From contig NZ_BCUV01000002.1 in the NCBI RefSeq assembly GCF_001591405.1, positions 186,001 through 250,000 of the forward strand: a stretch of DNA of 64,000 nucleotides. The letters are read 5' to 3'. Origin of the DNA: Janibacter terrae NBRC 107853 (GTDB lineage: Bacteria > Actinomycetota > Actinomycetes > Actinomycetales > Dermatophilaceae). A program made the position numbers and the translations under genes. A model generated the notes under the pieces. The model worked only from the letters and a program-made list of their open reading frames with translations. It ran no database searches and was not told where the DNA came from. Below, piece after piece: positions 30,906-39,534 of the stretch. How positions within the stretch are numbered: the stretch's first letter is position 1; each line of letters begins with the position of its first letter.

Positions 30906-32058
30906 TGTTGCGGGGCATGAGGTTGGTGACACGAGGAGGGGCGTAACAGGGCGGGCAGGTCCCCGTGGCGACAGGATGAGGGTGTCAAAGCCGTTCATCA
31001 CGAGCCAGCCAAAGGAACCTGCCCTGTGTCCCACGCTAATGCCCCGATGACCCCTGGTGGTCGCCTACGTCTGATCGAGCGAGTGCTGGGTCAGGCCAAT
31101 GATGAGGCCGGCCCGCGGCCGATCGCGCACGTCGCAGCCGAGGCCGCGATCTCACGCCAGTGCCTGTCCAAATGGGTAGCCCGCTACCGCGAGCACGGCG
31201 AGGAAGGGCTGCACGACCGCTCCAGCCGGCCACAACGCTCCCCGAGCGCGACTGCCGAACCGGTGGTCGAGCGGATCATCGAGCTGCGGCGCCGTAAGTG
31301 GTCCGCGCGGCGCATCCATCTGGCGCTGGCCGATGAGGGCACGAATGTGGCGGTGTGCACCATCGCCCGGATCCTGCGCCGCGAGGGCTTGAACCGGCTG
31401 CGGGACCTGGACGTCGACGGGCAGCCCCTGCGCCAGCAGCCCGCCGGCAAGATCATCGCGCGCTACCCCGGGCACATGATCCACCTGGACGTGAAGAAGG
31501 TCGGACGCATCCCGCCCGGGGGCGGGTGGCGCGTCCACGGCCGCGGCTCGGACGCTGACCGGGCCCGCGGCCTGCGAGGACACCACCGCGGCGCCAAGGT
31601 GGGCTACACCTACCTGCACTCGGCCGTGGACGGCTTCACCCGGATGGTCTACACCGAGGCCCACGACGACGAGAGCGCCGCGACCGCGATCGCGTTCCTG
31701 GCCCGCGCCCGGGTCTTCTTCGCCGCGCACGGCATCACCCGCATCACCCGCATCGTCACCGACAACGGGTCCTGTTACCGCGCCAAGAACTTCACCCGCT
31801 CGGTGCTCTCCTTCGCCTCGAAACACAAGCGGATCAAGCCCTACACGCCCAAGCACAACGGCAAGGTCGAGCGCTACCAGCAGACCATGGCCCGCGAGGT
31901 CCTCTACGCCGACGCCTACCCCTCCGAAGAAGCCCGCCGACGACAGCTACAGATCTGGGTGACCCACTACAACTACCATCGCCCACACAGCGCCATCGGG
32001 GACCAACCCCCAGCCAGCCGCGCCAAGACCCGTGTCACCAAGGTCATGCCCAGTTACA
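30906..32058 (+). mobile_element. IS481-family insertion sequence, complete, 1153 bp
   Basis: Ends: left TGTTGCGGGGCATGAGGTTG, right (reverse complement) TGTAACTGGGCATGACCTTG; 23 of the first 28 positions match as terminal inverted repeats. Flanking 6-bp duplications CCTAGG (30900-30905 and 32059-32064) fit the NCTAGN target reported for IS481. One intact transposase fills the element. Left-end leader contains GGGCAGGT/ACCTGCCC (30952-30959 and 31018-31025), which may form a hairpin over the ribosome-binding site. The intact ORF and identical duplications imply recent, possibly active, transposition. Confidence 0.93.
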
Positions 32059-32063
32059 CCTAG
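31026..32063 (+). CDS. IS481-family DDE transposase
   Basis: 345 residues. N-terminal helix-turn-helix region (HVAAEAAISRQCLSKWVARYREHGEEGL, about 32-60), a second winged region (about 75-125, KWSARRIHLALADEG), and an integrase-core catalytic domain with first Asp in MIHLDVKKVG, second Asp in IVTDNGSCYRA and Glu in KHNGKVERYQQTM. GTG start at 31026 with AAGGAA (31012-31017). The last three bases, TAG at 32061-32063, lie outside the element, in the right target duplication CCTAGG; within the element the frame has no stop codon. Confidence 0.95.
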   Translation: MSHANAPMTPGGRLRLIERVLGQANDEAGPRPIAHVAAEAAISRQCLSKWVARYREHGEEGLHDRSSRPQRSPSATAEPVVERIIELRRRKWSARRIHLALADEGTNVAVCTIARILRREGLNRLRDLDVDGQPLRQQPAGKIIARYPGHMIHLDVKKVGRIPPGGGWRVHGRGSDADRARGLRGHHRGAKVGYTYLHSAVDGFTRMVYTEAHDDESAATAIAFLARARVFFAAHGITRITRIVTDNGSCYRAKNFTRSVLSFASKHKRIKPYTPKHNGKVERYQQTMAREVLYADAYPSEEARRRQLQIWVTHYNYHRPHSAIGDQPPASRAKTRVTKVMPSYT

Positions 32064-32073
32064 GGCAATGCAG
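32059..32073 (+). repeat. Right target duplication and right half of palindrome family B
   Basis: CCTAGGGCAATGCAG; CCTAGG (32059-32064) duplicates 30900-30905. It supplies the stop codon of the transposase. Confidence 0.85.
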
Positions 32074-32372
32074 ACGAGCGGTCGTGGCCGGACGAAGGGG
32101 GAGGGACAGGAGTGGCCCGTGGGGCGGGTGAGGTGTCGACGGCGTGAACACCTCGAGCCGCACCCGCGACACGCCCCCGACGTCGCGCGCGTCCTGCTCC
32201 GGTGGTCCTACGTTGAGCGTGACGACCCGCACACCGCAGGACGTCTCGGGAGGCCTCGCATGGAGCAGCTGCTCAGCAGGAGGGGCCGGACCCGGCCCCG
32301 GCTCCGGCCCGCGGCCCGGTCCCGGCACCAGCACCGAGAGTAGGCGCGCACGCGCCTGCCGGCGCGGCGCCC
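32074..32372. other. 299-nt gap between the IS element and the PhoH gene, no supported gene
   Basis: Open frames cross the region but none has coding-like features, a clear ribosome-binding site or a recognisable product. The right part is Pro/Gly-codon-like low complexity. It contains CGAAGGGG near 32093 and TACGTTGAGC-like AT-richer sequence near 32210, which might hold the phoH promoter. In mycobacteria a small antitoxin-like gene precedes phoH2; I could not find a convincing equivalent. Confidence 0.5.
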
Positions 32373-33770
32373 GTGGAGGAGACCGACGTGGACGACCTGA
32401 TGACCCAGACCGTCACCCCCTCGCTCGCGCAGCCCGAGGGCGCGCCCGACCCGGTGGACCTCCCGCCCCAGGACGAGGGCCCCCGCACCTACGTGCTCGA
32501 CACCTCCGTCCTCCTCTCCGACCCGCGCGCGATGCTGCGGTTCAAGGAGCACGAGGTCGTCCTGCCGGTCGTCGTCGTGACCGAGCTCGAGGGCAAGCGG
32601 CACCACCCGGAGCTCGGCTACTTCGCGCGGACCGCACTGCGTCTCCTCGACGACCTGCGCGTGTCCGCCGGCCGCCTCGATGCGCCGGTGCCCGTCGGCG
32701 AGGACGGCGGGACGCTGCGGGTGGAGCTCAACCACACGGATACGCAGTCCCTGCCGTCGGGCTTCCGGCTCGGGGACAACGACACCCGCATCCTCGCCGT
32801 GGCCAAGAACCTCTCCCTCGACGGCGCCGACGTCACGATCGTCTCCAAGGACCTGCCGATGCGGGTCAAGGCCTCGGCGGTGGGCCTGGACGCCCAGGAG
32901 TACCGCCACGAGCAGCGTCCGTCCGACTCCGGCTGGACCGGCATGTCCGAGCTCGAGATGAGTGCCGAGGACGTCGACCACCTGTACGAGACCGGTCGGG
33001 TCGAGCACCTCGCTGCCGCCGAGATGCCCTGCCACACCGGGCTGAAGATCCTCTCGCCCAAGGGCAGCGCCCTCGGCCGGGTCGGCGCCGACAAGCAGGT
33101 GCGACTCGTGCGCGGCGACCGTGACGCCTTCGGCCTGCACGGCCGCTCGGCCGAGCAGCGCATCGCCCTCGACCTGCTGCTCGACCCGGACGTGGGCATC
33201 GTCAGCCTCGGCGGTCGCGCCGGCACCGGCAAGAGCGCCCTGGCGATGTGCGCCGGCCTCGAGGCGGTCATGGAGCGGCGCCAGCACCGCAAGGTCGTCG
33301 TCTTCCGCCCGCTCTACGCGGTCGGCGGCCAGGAGCTCGGCTACCTGCCCGGCAGCGAGTCCGAGAAGATGGGCCCGTGGGCGCAGGCGGTCCACGACAC
33401 CCTCGGCGCGCTGGTCTCCAAGGAGGTCGTCGACGAGATCCTCGACCGCGACATGCTCGAGGTGCTCCCGCTGACGCACATCCGCGGCCGCAGCCTCCAC
33501 GACGCCTTCGTCATCGTCGACGAGGCGCAGAGCCTGGAGCGCAACGTCCTGCTCACCGTGATGTCCCGCATCGGGCAGAACTCGAAGATCGTCCTCACCC
33601 ACGACGTCGCCCAGCGGGACAACCTGCGCGTCGGTCGCCACGACGGCGTCGCCGCGGTCATCGAGACCCTCAAGGGTCACCCGCTCTTCGCCCACGTGAC
33701 CCTCACCCGCAGCGAGCGCAGCCCCATCGCCGCGCTCGTCACGGACCTGCTCGAGGGCCTCGACCTCTGA
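32373..33770 (+). CDS. PIN-PhoH fusion protein (PhoH2-like RNA helicase/RNase)
   Basis: A 465-residue protein with a PIN RNase domain (about 35-175: [12 protein letters not shown] with the first catalytic Asp, [24 protein letters not shown]) joined to a PhoH ATPase domain (about 235-460: Walker [12 protein letters not shown], Walker [10 protein letters not shown]). Mycobacterial PhoH2 of this layout unwinds and cleaves RNA in an ATP-dependent way. The start is uncertain: GTG 32373 ([10 protein letters not shown]), GTG 32388 or ATG 32400; I list the longest, which has GAGGAGA downstream rather than a clear site upstream. A strong terminator follows 11 nt after the stop. Confidence 0.92.
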   Translation: MEETDVDDLMTQTVTPSLAQPEGAPDPVDLPPQDEGPRTYVLDTSVLLSDPRAMLRFKEHEVVLPVVVVTELEGKRHHPELGYFARTALRLLDDLRVSAGRLDAPVPVGEDGGTLRVELNHTDTQSLPSGFRLGDNDTRILAVAKNLSLDGADVTIVSKDLPMRVKASAVGLDAQEYRHEQRPSDSGWTGMSELEMSAEDVDHLYETGRVEHLAAAEMPCHTGLKILSPKGSALGRVGADKQVRLVRGDRDAFGLHGRSAEQRIALDLLLDPDVGIVSLGGRAGTGKSALAMCAGLEAVMERRQHRKVVVFRPLYAVGGQELGYLPGSESEKMGPWAQAVHDTLGALVSKEVVDEILDRDMLEVLPLTHIRGRSLHDAFVIVDEAQSLERNVLLTVMSRIGQNSKIVLTHDVAQRDNLRVGRHDGVAAVIETLKGHPLFAHVTLTRSERSPIAALVTDLLEGLDL

Positions 33771-33780
33771 CCCCCCGCAG

Positions 33781-33825
33781 CGAAGGGGAGGCCCCGCCGG
33801 ATCACCGGGCGGGGCCTCCCCTTCG
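33781..33825 (+). terminator. phoH terminator built from inverted CGAAGGGG words
   Basis: CGAAGGGGAGGCCCCGCC(GG)-ATCA-(CC)GGGCGGGGCCTCCCCTTCG; about 20 bp of stem with one bulged C. The outer ends are CGAAGGGG (33781-33788) and CCCCTTCG (33818-33825). Confidence 0.85.
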
Positions 33826-33920
33826 TCCACAGGGGCGCTTTGCGTCCGGCGCGGCCCGTCGGCTAAGGTCTCGAAAAGATAACGGCCGGTCCGACGCCTC
33901 GTCGTCGCCGGCGGCACTTG

Positions 33921-33949
33921 GCCACTCCCCGTGAGTGGCTTTTTCACGG
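33921..33949 (+). promoter_or_regulatory. Attenuator-like leader of the transglycosylase gene
   Basis: GCCACTC-CCCGT-GAGTGGC (33921-33939) followed by TTTTT (33940-33944) is an intrinsic terminator placed 20 nt before the GTG start. CCGTGA (33929-33934) can instead pair with TCACGG (33944-33949), which would break the terminator and end next to the AAAGGAG site (33950-33956). The two hairpins exclude each other. The leader is only about 90 nt if TAAGGT near 33864 is the -10, so a known large riboswitch does not fit. Confidence 0.6.
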
Positions 33950-33964
33950 AAAGGAGCTGGTCAC

Positions 33965-34723
33965 GTGCTCTCGTCGAGCTACGCGCCCAGACACGGCGGT
34001 GCCCCCGAGGGGGGCAAGGGAGCCGCGCTGCGCGCTGCCGTCCGTCGCCCCCTCGTCGGTGGCGCCCTCGCGGTGGCCATGCTCGGATCGGTCGGCGCCA
34101 CCGTCGCCATCGGTGACCCCTCGCACTCGGACGGGAGCGCTGCCGCCGTCGAGTCCCCGACCTCCGAGGTGACCGCCGACACCGCCACGGTCGACGCCAC
34201 GCGCCTGGCGCAGGACCGCCGCACGACCAATGTCTCCCGCAGCGCCTCCCGCGAGCAGGCCCGCCTGTCCGAGGTCGAGCGCGCCAAGAAGGCCGAGGCC
34301 AAGAAGAAGGCCGAGGCGAGGCGCAAGGCCGAGGCCGCGAAGAAGAAGCGCGCCGAGGAGAAGGCCAAGCCGGTCAGCGAGCGTGAGTTCACCGACGCCG
34401 AGATCGCCGTCATCCAGAAGGACCCCGCGCCGTACGCCAAGGAGATGCTCCCGGAGTTCGGCTGGGGCGAGGGCGAGTGGTCCTGCCTCATCAGCCTCTG
34501 GAACGGCGAGTCCAACTGGGACTACAAGGCGACCAACTCCAGCTCGGGCGCCTACGGCATCCCGCAGTCCCTGCCGGCCGACAAGATGGCCACCTCGGGC
34601 GAGGACTGGAGGACCAACCCCATCACCCAGATGCACTGGGGCATGGACTACATCAAGCAGTCCTACGGCACGCCCTGCGGGGCCAAGGCCTTCTGGGACA
34701 GCAACAACCCGCACTGGTACTGA
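33965..34723 (+). CDS. Secreted transglycosylase-like (SLT/Rpf-like) cell-wall hydrolase
   Basis: 252 residues. N-terminal signal/anchor helix (about 28-50, LVGGALAVAMLGSVGATVAIG), a Lys/Ala/Glu-rich helical linker (about 95-140, AKKAEAKKKAEARRKAEAAKKKRAEEKAK), and a C-terminal lysozyme-like domain (about 155-252): LISLWNGESNWDYKATNSSSGAYGIPQSLPADKM, with the catalytic Glu in NGESNW, ending FWDSNNPHWY. Such proteins cleave peptidoglycan during growth or resuscitation. GTG start behind AAAGGAG. Its leader holds a terminator/antiterminator pair, so expression is probably controlled by premature termination. Confidence 0.9.
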   Translation: MLSSSYAPRHGGAPEGGKGAALRAAVRRPLVGGALAVAMLGSVGATVAIGDPSHSDGSAAAVESPTSEVTADTATVDATRLAQDRRTTNVSRSASREQARLSEVERAKKAEAKKKAEARRKAEAAKKKRAEEKAKPVSEREFTDAEIAVIQKDPAPYAKEMLPEFGWGEGEWSCLISLWNGESNWDYKATNSSSGAYGIPQSLPADKMATSGEDWRTNPITQMHWGMDYIKQSYGTPCGAKAFWDSNNPHWY

Positions 34724-34735
34724 GCCGCTGCCGGT

Positions 34736-34780
34736 ACGACGAGGCTCCCGCGACCCCTGGGTCGGCGGGGGCCTCGTCGT
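34736..34780. terminator. Bidirectional terminator between the transglycosylase gene and coaA
   Basis: ACGACGAGG (34736-34744) pairs with CCTCGTCGT (34772-34780); inner CCCGCGACCC/GGGTCGGCGGGG adds stem with small mismatches. It lies between convergent genes. Confidence 0.75.
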
Positions 34781-34789
34781 CGCGCGGCG

Positions 34790-35755
34790 TCAGAGCTTGC
34801 GCAGGCGGATCCGGCGGACCTGGTGGTCGGCGCCCTTCGTCAGCACGAGCGTGGCCCGGCCCCGGGTCGGCAGGACGTTGTCGACGAGGTTGGGCTCGTT
34901 GATCGTCTCGAAGATGTGCAGCGCCCGAGCCTCGGCCTGCTCGTCGGTGAGGCTCGCGTAGCGGTGGAAGTACGACGCCGGGTCGGCGAAGGCGGTCTGC
35001 CGCAGGCTGAGGAACCGGTCGACGTACCAGCGCCGGATGTCGGCGACGTTGGCGTCGACGTACACGGAGAAGTCGAAGAAGTCGCTGACCGCGAGACCGG
35101 TGCGCCCGTCGCTGCGCGCCCCCGGCGGCTGGAGGACGTTGAGCCCCTCGACGATGAGCACGTCCGGCTGGCGCACGACGATCCGCTCGTCGGGGACGAT
35201 GTCGTAGGTCAGGTGCGAGTACACCGGCGCCGTGACCTCGGGCTGGCCGGCCTTGATCGCGGAGATGAAGCGCAGCAGTGCCCGCCGGTCGTAGGACTCC
35301 GGGAAGCCCTTGCGCTGCAGCAGCCCCCGGCGCTCGAGCTCGGCGTTGGGCAGGAGGAACCCGTCGGTCGTCACGAGGTCGACCTTGGGGGTGTCGGGCC
35401 AGCGCTGCATGAGCTCGCGCAGGATGCGCGCGGTCGTGGACTTGCCGACGGCGACCGACCCGGCGACGCCGATGACGAAGGGGGCCTTCGGCGGCCGCTC
35501 GCCGAGGAAGGTCGACGTGATGCGGTGCAGCCGCGTCGTCGCCGAGACGTAGAAGGTGAGCAGGCGGGAGAGCGGGAGGTAGACCTCCTGCACCTCCTCC
35601 AGGTCGATCGGGTCGCTCAGCCCGCGCAGGCGGGCGAGGTCACCCTCGTCGAGGTTGAGGGGGTGGTTCTCGCGGAGGTGGGCCCACGCCTGGCGGTCGA
35701 GCTCGACGAAGGGGGACGGCAACGTCGCCGTGAGGGCGGTGGACACGCCCCCCAT
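34790..35755 (-). CDS. coaA: Type I pantothenate kinase
   Basis: First, rate-limiting step of coenzyme A synthesis. 321 residues. P-loop [17 protein letters not shown] (about 93-109), DGFLLPN, the pantothenate/CoA region [13 protein letters not shown] and [19 protein letters not shown], and [10 protein letters not shown]. Length matches E. coli CoaA (316). ATG at 35753-35755 ([10 protein letters not shown]) was taken; GTG three codons later (35746) is an equal alternative since no Shine-Dalgarno sequence is clear for either. The gene is divergent from glmS with 50 nt between. Confidence 0.96.
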   Translation of the reverse strand: MGGVSTALTATLPSPFVELDRQAWAHLRENHPLNLDEGDLARLRGLSDPIDLEEVQEVYLPLSRLLTFYVSATTRLHRITSTFLGERPPKAPFVIGVAGSVAVGKSTTARILRELMQRWPDTPKVDLVTTDGFLLPNAELERRGLLQRKGFPESYDRRALLRFISAIKAGQPEVTAPVYSHLTYDIVPDERIVVRQPDVLIVEGLNVLQPPGARSDGRTGLAVSDFFDFSVYVDANVADIRRWYVDRFLSLRQTAFADPASYFHRYASLTDEQAEARALHIFETINEPNLVDNVLPTRGRATLVLTKGADHQVRRIRLRKL

Positions 35756-35792
35756 TGTGTCCCACGTGGTCTGGCGACGACGCACGGACGGT

Positions 35793-35798
35793 TAGCCT
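35793..35798 (+). promoter_or_regulatory. -10 element of glmS (leaderless type)
   Basis: TAGCCT lies 7 nt before the ATG at 35806; no Shine-Dalgarno sequence is present. No glmS ribozyme fits in the 50-nt gap. Confidence 0.45.
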
Positions 35799-35805
35799 GT
35801 CCGTC

Positions 35806-37665
35806 ATGTGCGGAATCGTTGGATACGTGGGGCCCGACTCCGGTGCCCGCTCCCTGGACGTCGTGATGGAGGGCCTGGCCCGCCTCGAGTACCGCGGGTA
35901 CGACTCCGCGGGCGTCGCGCTCGTCGACCGTGGCGGGGTCTTCACCGAGAAGCGTGCCGGCAAGCTCGCCAACCTGCGCGGCGCGCTCGAGGGCGACACC
36001 GTCCCCGGGTCGGCGACCGCCATCGGCCACACCCGCTGGGCCACCCACGGTGGTCCGACCGACCAGAACGCGCACCCGCACCGCGGCGGGGGCGACGGCA
36101 AGCTGGCGGTCGTCCACAACGGCATCGTCGAGAACTTCCACGCGCTGAAGCAGGAGCTGCTCGCCGAGGGCGCGGAGTTCACCTCCGAGACCGACACGGA
36201 GGTCGCGGCGCACCTCGTGGCCCGGGCCTTCGCCGCGACCGGTGACCTCACGGAGGCCATGCGCACGGTCGTCGGCCGCCTCGAGGGCGCCTTCACCCTC
36301 CTCGCGGTCCACGCGGACCAGCCGGACACGGTCGTCGCGGCCCGTCGCAACAGCCCGCTCGTCGTCGGTCTCGGCGAAGGGGAGAACTTCCTCGGCTCCG
36401 ACGTCGCTGCCTTCATCGGGTACACCAAGCGGGCCGTCGAGCTCGACCAGGACCAGATCGTCACGATCACGCCGTCCTCGTACTCGGTGATCAACTTCGA
36501 CGGCACCCCCGCGGAGGGCAAGCCCTACGAGGTGACCTGGGACGCCGCGGCCGCCGAGAAGGGCGGCTACGACACCTTCATGGAGAAGGAGATCCACGAC
36601 CAGCCCCAGGCGGTCGGCGACACCCTCCTCGGCCGCACCGACGCCGACGGACGCCTCGTCCTGGACGAGCTGCGCATCGACGAGGCCAAGCTCAAGGACA
36701 TCGACCGCATCACCATCGTCGCGTGCGGCACCGCCGCCTACGCCGGCATGGTCGCCAAGTACGCCATCGAGCACTGGACCCGCATCCCCGTCGAGGTCGC
36801 GCTGGCGCACGAGTTCCGCTACTGCGACCCGATTGTCTCCGACCGCACGCTCGTCGTCTCGATCAGCCAGTCAGGCGAGACCGCCGACACGGCGATGGCG
36901 GTGCGGCACGCGCGCTCGCTCGGTGCCCTGACCGTCTCGGTCTGCAACACCCACGGCGCGACGATCCCGCGCGAGTCCGACGCCGTGCTCTACACCCACG
37001 CCGGACCCGAGATCGCCGTCGCCTCGACCAAGGCCTTCCTCGCGCAGATCACCGCCTGCTACGTGCTCGGCCTCTACCTCGCGCAGCTGCGCGGCGAGAC
37101 CTACGCCGACGACGCCAAGGCCGTCATGGCCGAGCTGCACGAGGTGCCCGCCAAGATCGAGTCGCTCCTGGGCGAGATGGACCGGGTCAAGGAGATCGCC
37201 CGCTTCATGGCCGACACCCGCGCGGTGCTCTTCCTCGGCCGCCACGTCGGGTACCCCATCGCCATGGAGGGCGCGCTCAAGCTCAAGGAGCTCGCCTACA
37301 TCCACGCCGAGGGCTTCGCCGCCGGTGAGCTCAAGCACGGCCCGATCGCGCTCATCGAGCCCGGCCAGCCGGTCTTCGTGGTCGTGCCCGGCCCGGACAC
37401 GCCCAACGAGCTGCACAAGAAGGTCGTCTCCAACATCCAGGAGATCCGCGCGCGCGGGGCCCGCACCCTCGTCATCGCGCAGGAGGGCGACGAGGAGGTC
37501 CTCCCCTTCGCCGACGAGGTCATCCGCGTGCCGCACACCTCACCGCTGCTCCAGCCGCTGCTCACGGTCGTGCCGCTGCAGGTCTTCGCCCTGCACCTGT
37601 CGACCGCCAAGGGCCTGGACGTCGACCAGCCGCGCAACCTGGCCAAGTCCGTCACCGTCGAGTGA
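35806..37665 (+). CDS. glmS: Glutamine-fructose-6-phosphate aminotransferase (isomerising)
   Basis: Makes glucosamine-6-phosphate for cell-wall synthesis. 619 residues. The N-terminal Ntn glutaminase has the nucleophile Cys directly after Met (MCGIVGYVG), with RGYDSAG and THGGPTDQNAHPH. Two SIS domains follow (about 300-440 and 470-610) with ISQSGETADTAMAVRHA and the C-terminal LAKSVTVE typical of GlmS. The start is fixed by the need for the catalytic Cys at position 2. acpS begins 5 nt after the stop, so the two are co-transcribed. It lies within a cell-wall and metabolism gene group (coaA, glmS, acpS, nnr, alr). Confidence 0.98.
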   Translation: MCGIVGYVGPDSGARSLDVVMEGLARLEYRGYDSAGVALVDRGGVFTEKRAGKLANLRGALEGDTVPGSATAIGHTRWATHGGPTDQNAHPHRGGGDGKLAVVHNGIVENFHALKQELLAEGAEFTSETDTEVAAHLVARAFAATGDLTEAMRTVVGRLEGAFTLLAVHADQPDTVVAARRNSPLVVGLGEGENFLGSDVAAFIGYTKRAVELDQDQIVTITPSSYSVINFDGTPAEGKPYEVTWDAAAAEKGGYDTFMEKEIHDQPQAVGDTLLGRTDADGRLVLDELRIDEAKLKDIDRITIVACGTAAYAGMVAKYAIEHWTRIPVEVALAHEFRYCDPIVSDRTLVVSISQSGETADTAMAVRHARSLGALTVSVCNTHGATIPRESDAVLYTHAGPEIAVASTKAFLAQITACYVLGLYLAQLRGETYADDAKAVMAELHEVPAKIESLLGEMDRVKEIARFMADTRAVLFLGRHVGYPIAMEGALKLKELAYIHAEGFAAGELKHGPIALIEPGQPVFVVVPGPDTPNELHKKVVSNIQEIRARGARTLVIAQEGDEEVLPFADEVIRVPHTSPLLQPLLTVVPLQVFALHLSTAKGLDVDQPRNLAKSVTVE

Positions 37666-37669
37666 CCCG

Positions 37670-38023
37670 GTGATCATCGGGGTCGGCATCGACGTCGTCG
37701 ACATCGCGCGGCTCGGCGAGCGGCTCGACCGCACGCCGAAGCTGCGCGACCGCGTGTTCACGCAGAGCGAGCGCGGCCTCCCGCTGCACTCGCTGGCGGC
37801 CCGTTTCGCAGCCAAGGAGGCGGTCGGCAAGGCGCTGCGCACCCCCGGCGACCTGCCGTGGCAGGGCGTCGAGGTGACCAACGGCGAGCACGGCGAGCCG
37901 GTCCTCGTCATCTCCGGCACGGTGGCCGCGCGGGCGCAGGACATGGGCGTCGCCCGCATGCACATCTCCCTGAGCCACGACGGGGGCATCGCCACGGCCT
38001 TCGTCGTCGCCGAGTCCGCCTGA
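37670..38023 (+). CDS. acpS: Holo-[acyl-carrier-protein] synthase
   Basis: Transfers 4'-phosphopantetheine from CoA to acyl carrier protein. 117 residues, typical of short AcpS. Signatures: IIGVGIDVVDIARLGE with the Mg-binding Asp, FAAKEAVGKALRTP with the Glu, and HISLSHDGGIATAFVVAE at the end. GTG at 37670-37672 follows glmS by 4 nt with no strong ribosome-binding site (GTGACCCG), suggesting coupling. nnr follows after a gap of 35 nt with its own -10. Confidence 0.95.
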   Translation: MIIGVGIDVVDIARLGERLDRTPKLRDRVFTQSERGLPLHSLAARFAAKEAVGKALRTPGDLPWQGVEVTNGEHGEPVLVISGTVAARAQDMGVARMHISLSHDGGIATAFVVAESA

Positions 38024-38045
38024 CCCCGGGGCGAAGGGGGCGCGG

Positions 38046-38051
38046 TAGCGT
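38046..38051 (+). promoter_or_regulatory. -10 element of nnr (leaderless type)
   Basis: TAGCGT lies 7 nt before the GTG at 38059; no Shine-Dalgarno sequence is present. The word CGAAGGGG sits just upstream at about 38033. Confidence 0.45.
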
Positions 38052-38058
38052 CGGTCTC

Positions 38059-39534
38059 GTGATCACCGGCTACTCCGTCGAGACCATCCGCGCGGCCGAG
38101 GCAGCACTCCCCGAGCTCCTCGAGAGCGGCGAGCTCATGCAGCGGGCCGCCCGGGGTGTCGCCCGGCTCACCGCCGGTCGCATGCGCGAGCGCGGCGCCC
38201 GCACCGTCGTCGGTCTCGTCGGGCCCGGCAACAACGGCGCCGACACGCTCTTCGCCCTGGCCCGACTGGCCCGACGCGGCTTCGCGGCCACGGCCGTGTG
38301 CGCCGACCCGAGCGCCTCGCAGGTCCAGACCGAGGCCGCGGCCCTGGCCACGACGCGCGGCGTCACCGTGCTCACGGGTGCCGGTCCCGAGGTGGTCACC
38401 GCGATCTCCCGCGCCGAGGTGGTCCTCGACGGCATCACCGGCATCGGCGGGCGACCGGGGCTGGCCCCCTTCGCCCGCCCGTGGGTCGACGCGATCCGGG
38501 ACCGGTCCTGGGTCATCTCCGTCGACACCCCGAGCGGGCAGCCGGTCGAGGGCGGGCCGCTGGTGGCCGACGCCGTCTTCGCCGACGAGACGGTGACCTT
38601 CGGCGCCCCGAAGCCGGTGCACCTCCTGCCGCCGACCGAGGTGGCGTGCGGCGTGCTCACGGTGCTCGAGATCGGCCTCGACCTCGAGGGAGCGACGCCG
38701 GCCGTGGTGCGCCACACGCCCGACGACGTCGCGCGGCTCTGGCCGGTCCCGACCGCCGAGGACGACAAGTACTCCCGGGGCGTGCTCGGGGTCGTCGCGG
38801 GCGGCGAGGAGTACCCGGGTGCCGCGGTGCTCGCCGTGACCGCGGCCGTGACCGCGGGCGCGGGGATGGTCCGCTACGTCGGCACCCCGACCCCCAGCGC
38901 GCTGGTGCGCGCCGCCGTCCCCGAGGCCGTCCACGGCGAAGGGAGGGTCCAGGCCTGGGTCGTCGGGCCGGGCCTCGACGTGACCTCGACGGCCGAGGGT
39001 GCGGCGGCCCAGACCGAGGTCGCCCGCGCGGCGCTCGCCTCCGACCTGCCGGTGCTCGTCGACGCCGGGGGCCTCGACCTCGTCGAGGGACCGCGTGACG
39101 CACCGACCCTGCTCACCCCGCACGCGGGGGAGTGCGCCCGCCTGCTCACCCGGCTGCGGGGTCGCACGACCGAGCTGACCCGCGAGGAGGTCGAGGGGTC
39201 ACCGCTCGAGCACGCCCGGGCGCTCGCCGAGGCCACCGGCGCCACCGTGCTCCTCAAGGGCGCGACGACGCTCGTCGTCGACGCCGACGGGCCGGTCCAC
39301 GTCCAGGACGACGCCCCGGCGTGGCTCGCGACGGCCGGCGCCGGGGATGTCCTCGCGGGCCTCCTCGGCGTGCTGCTCGCGGCCGACCTCGAGCCGGCGG
39401 AGGCGGGGTCGCTGGGCGCCCTCGTCCACGGTCGGGCCGCGGACGTCGCCAGCCCCGGTGGGCCGCTCCGCGCGCTGGACCTCGCGCACGCCCTCGGTCG
39501 CACCGTCGCGGGCCTGCTGCGCGACGCGGGCTAG
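38059..39534 (+). CDS. nnr: Bifunctional NAD(P)H-hydrate epimerase/ADP-dependent dehydratase
   Basis: Repairs damaged (hydrated) NADH and NADPH. 491 residues. The N-terminal YjeF_N epimerase domain (about 1-210: ELMQRAARGVARL, VVGLVGPGNNGADTLFALARLA with GxGNNG, SVDTPSGQ) precedes the C-terminal YjeF_C carbohydrate-kinase-like dehydratase (about 225-490: GVLGVVAGGEEYPGAAVL, TPHAGECARLL, and GAGDVLAGLLG with the catalytic Asp). This fused layout is usual. In the epimerase motif NGADTL replaces the common NGGDGL. Its last 4 nt overlap the 3' end of the convergent ACT-domain gene. Confidence 0.95.
   Translation: MITGYSVETIRAAEAALPELLESGELMQRAARGVARLTAGRMRERGARTVVGLVGPGNNGADTLFALARLARRGFAATAVCADPSASQVQTEAAALATTRGVTVLTGAGPEVVTAISRAEVVLDGITGIGGRPGLAPFARPWVDAIRDRSWVISVDTPSGQPVEGGPLVADAVFADETVTFGAPKPVHLLPPTEVACGVLTVLEIGLDLEGATPAVVRHTPDDVARLWPVPTAEDDKYSRGVLGVVAGGEEYPGAAVLAVTAAVTAGAGMVRYVGTPTPSALVRAAVPEAVHGEGRVQAWVVGPGLDVTSTAEGAAAQTEVARAALASDLPVLVDAGGLDLVEGPRDAPTLLTPHAGECARLLTRLRGRTTELTREEVEGSPLEHARALAEATGATVLLKGATTLVVDADGPVHVQDDAPAWLATAGAGDVLAGLLGVLLAADLEPAEAGSLGALVHGRAADVASPGGPLRALDLAHALGRTVAGLLRDAG

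Noticed and set aside
32074-32372. A PhoAT-like small antitoxin gene upstream of the PIN-PhoH gene
   Set aside because: Open frames exist but none has a ribosome-binding site or a plausible protein; the region is low-complexity.
33870-33890. MtrA-type box (GATAACG near 33878)
   Set aside because: Only one half-site is visible; the direct repeat expected for MtrA is absent.
33840-33964. ydaO/c-di-AMP riboswitch before the transglycosylase gene
   Set aside because: The leader after the phoH terminator is too short and I cannot find the conserved ydaO core; only the terminator/antiterminator pair is supported.
35756-35805. glmS ribozyme/riboswitch
   Set aside because: Only 50 nt separate coaA and glmS, and a -10 lies 7 nt before the ATG.
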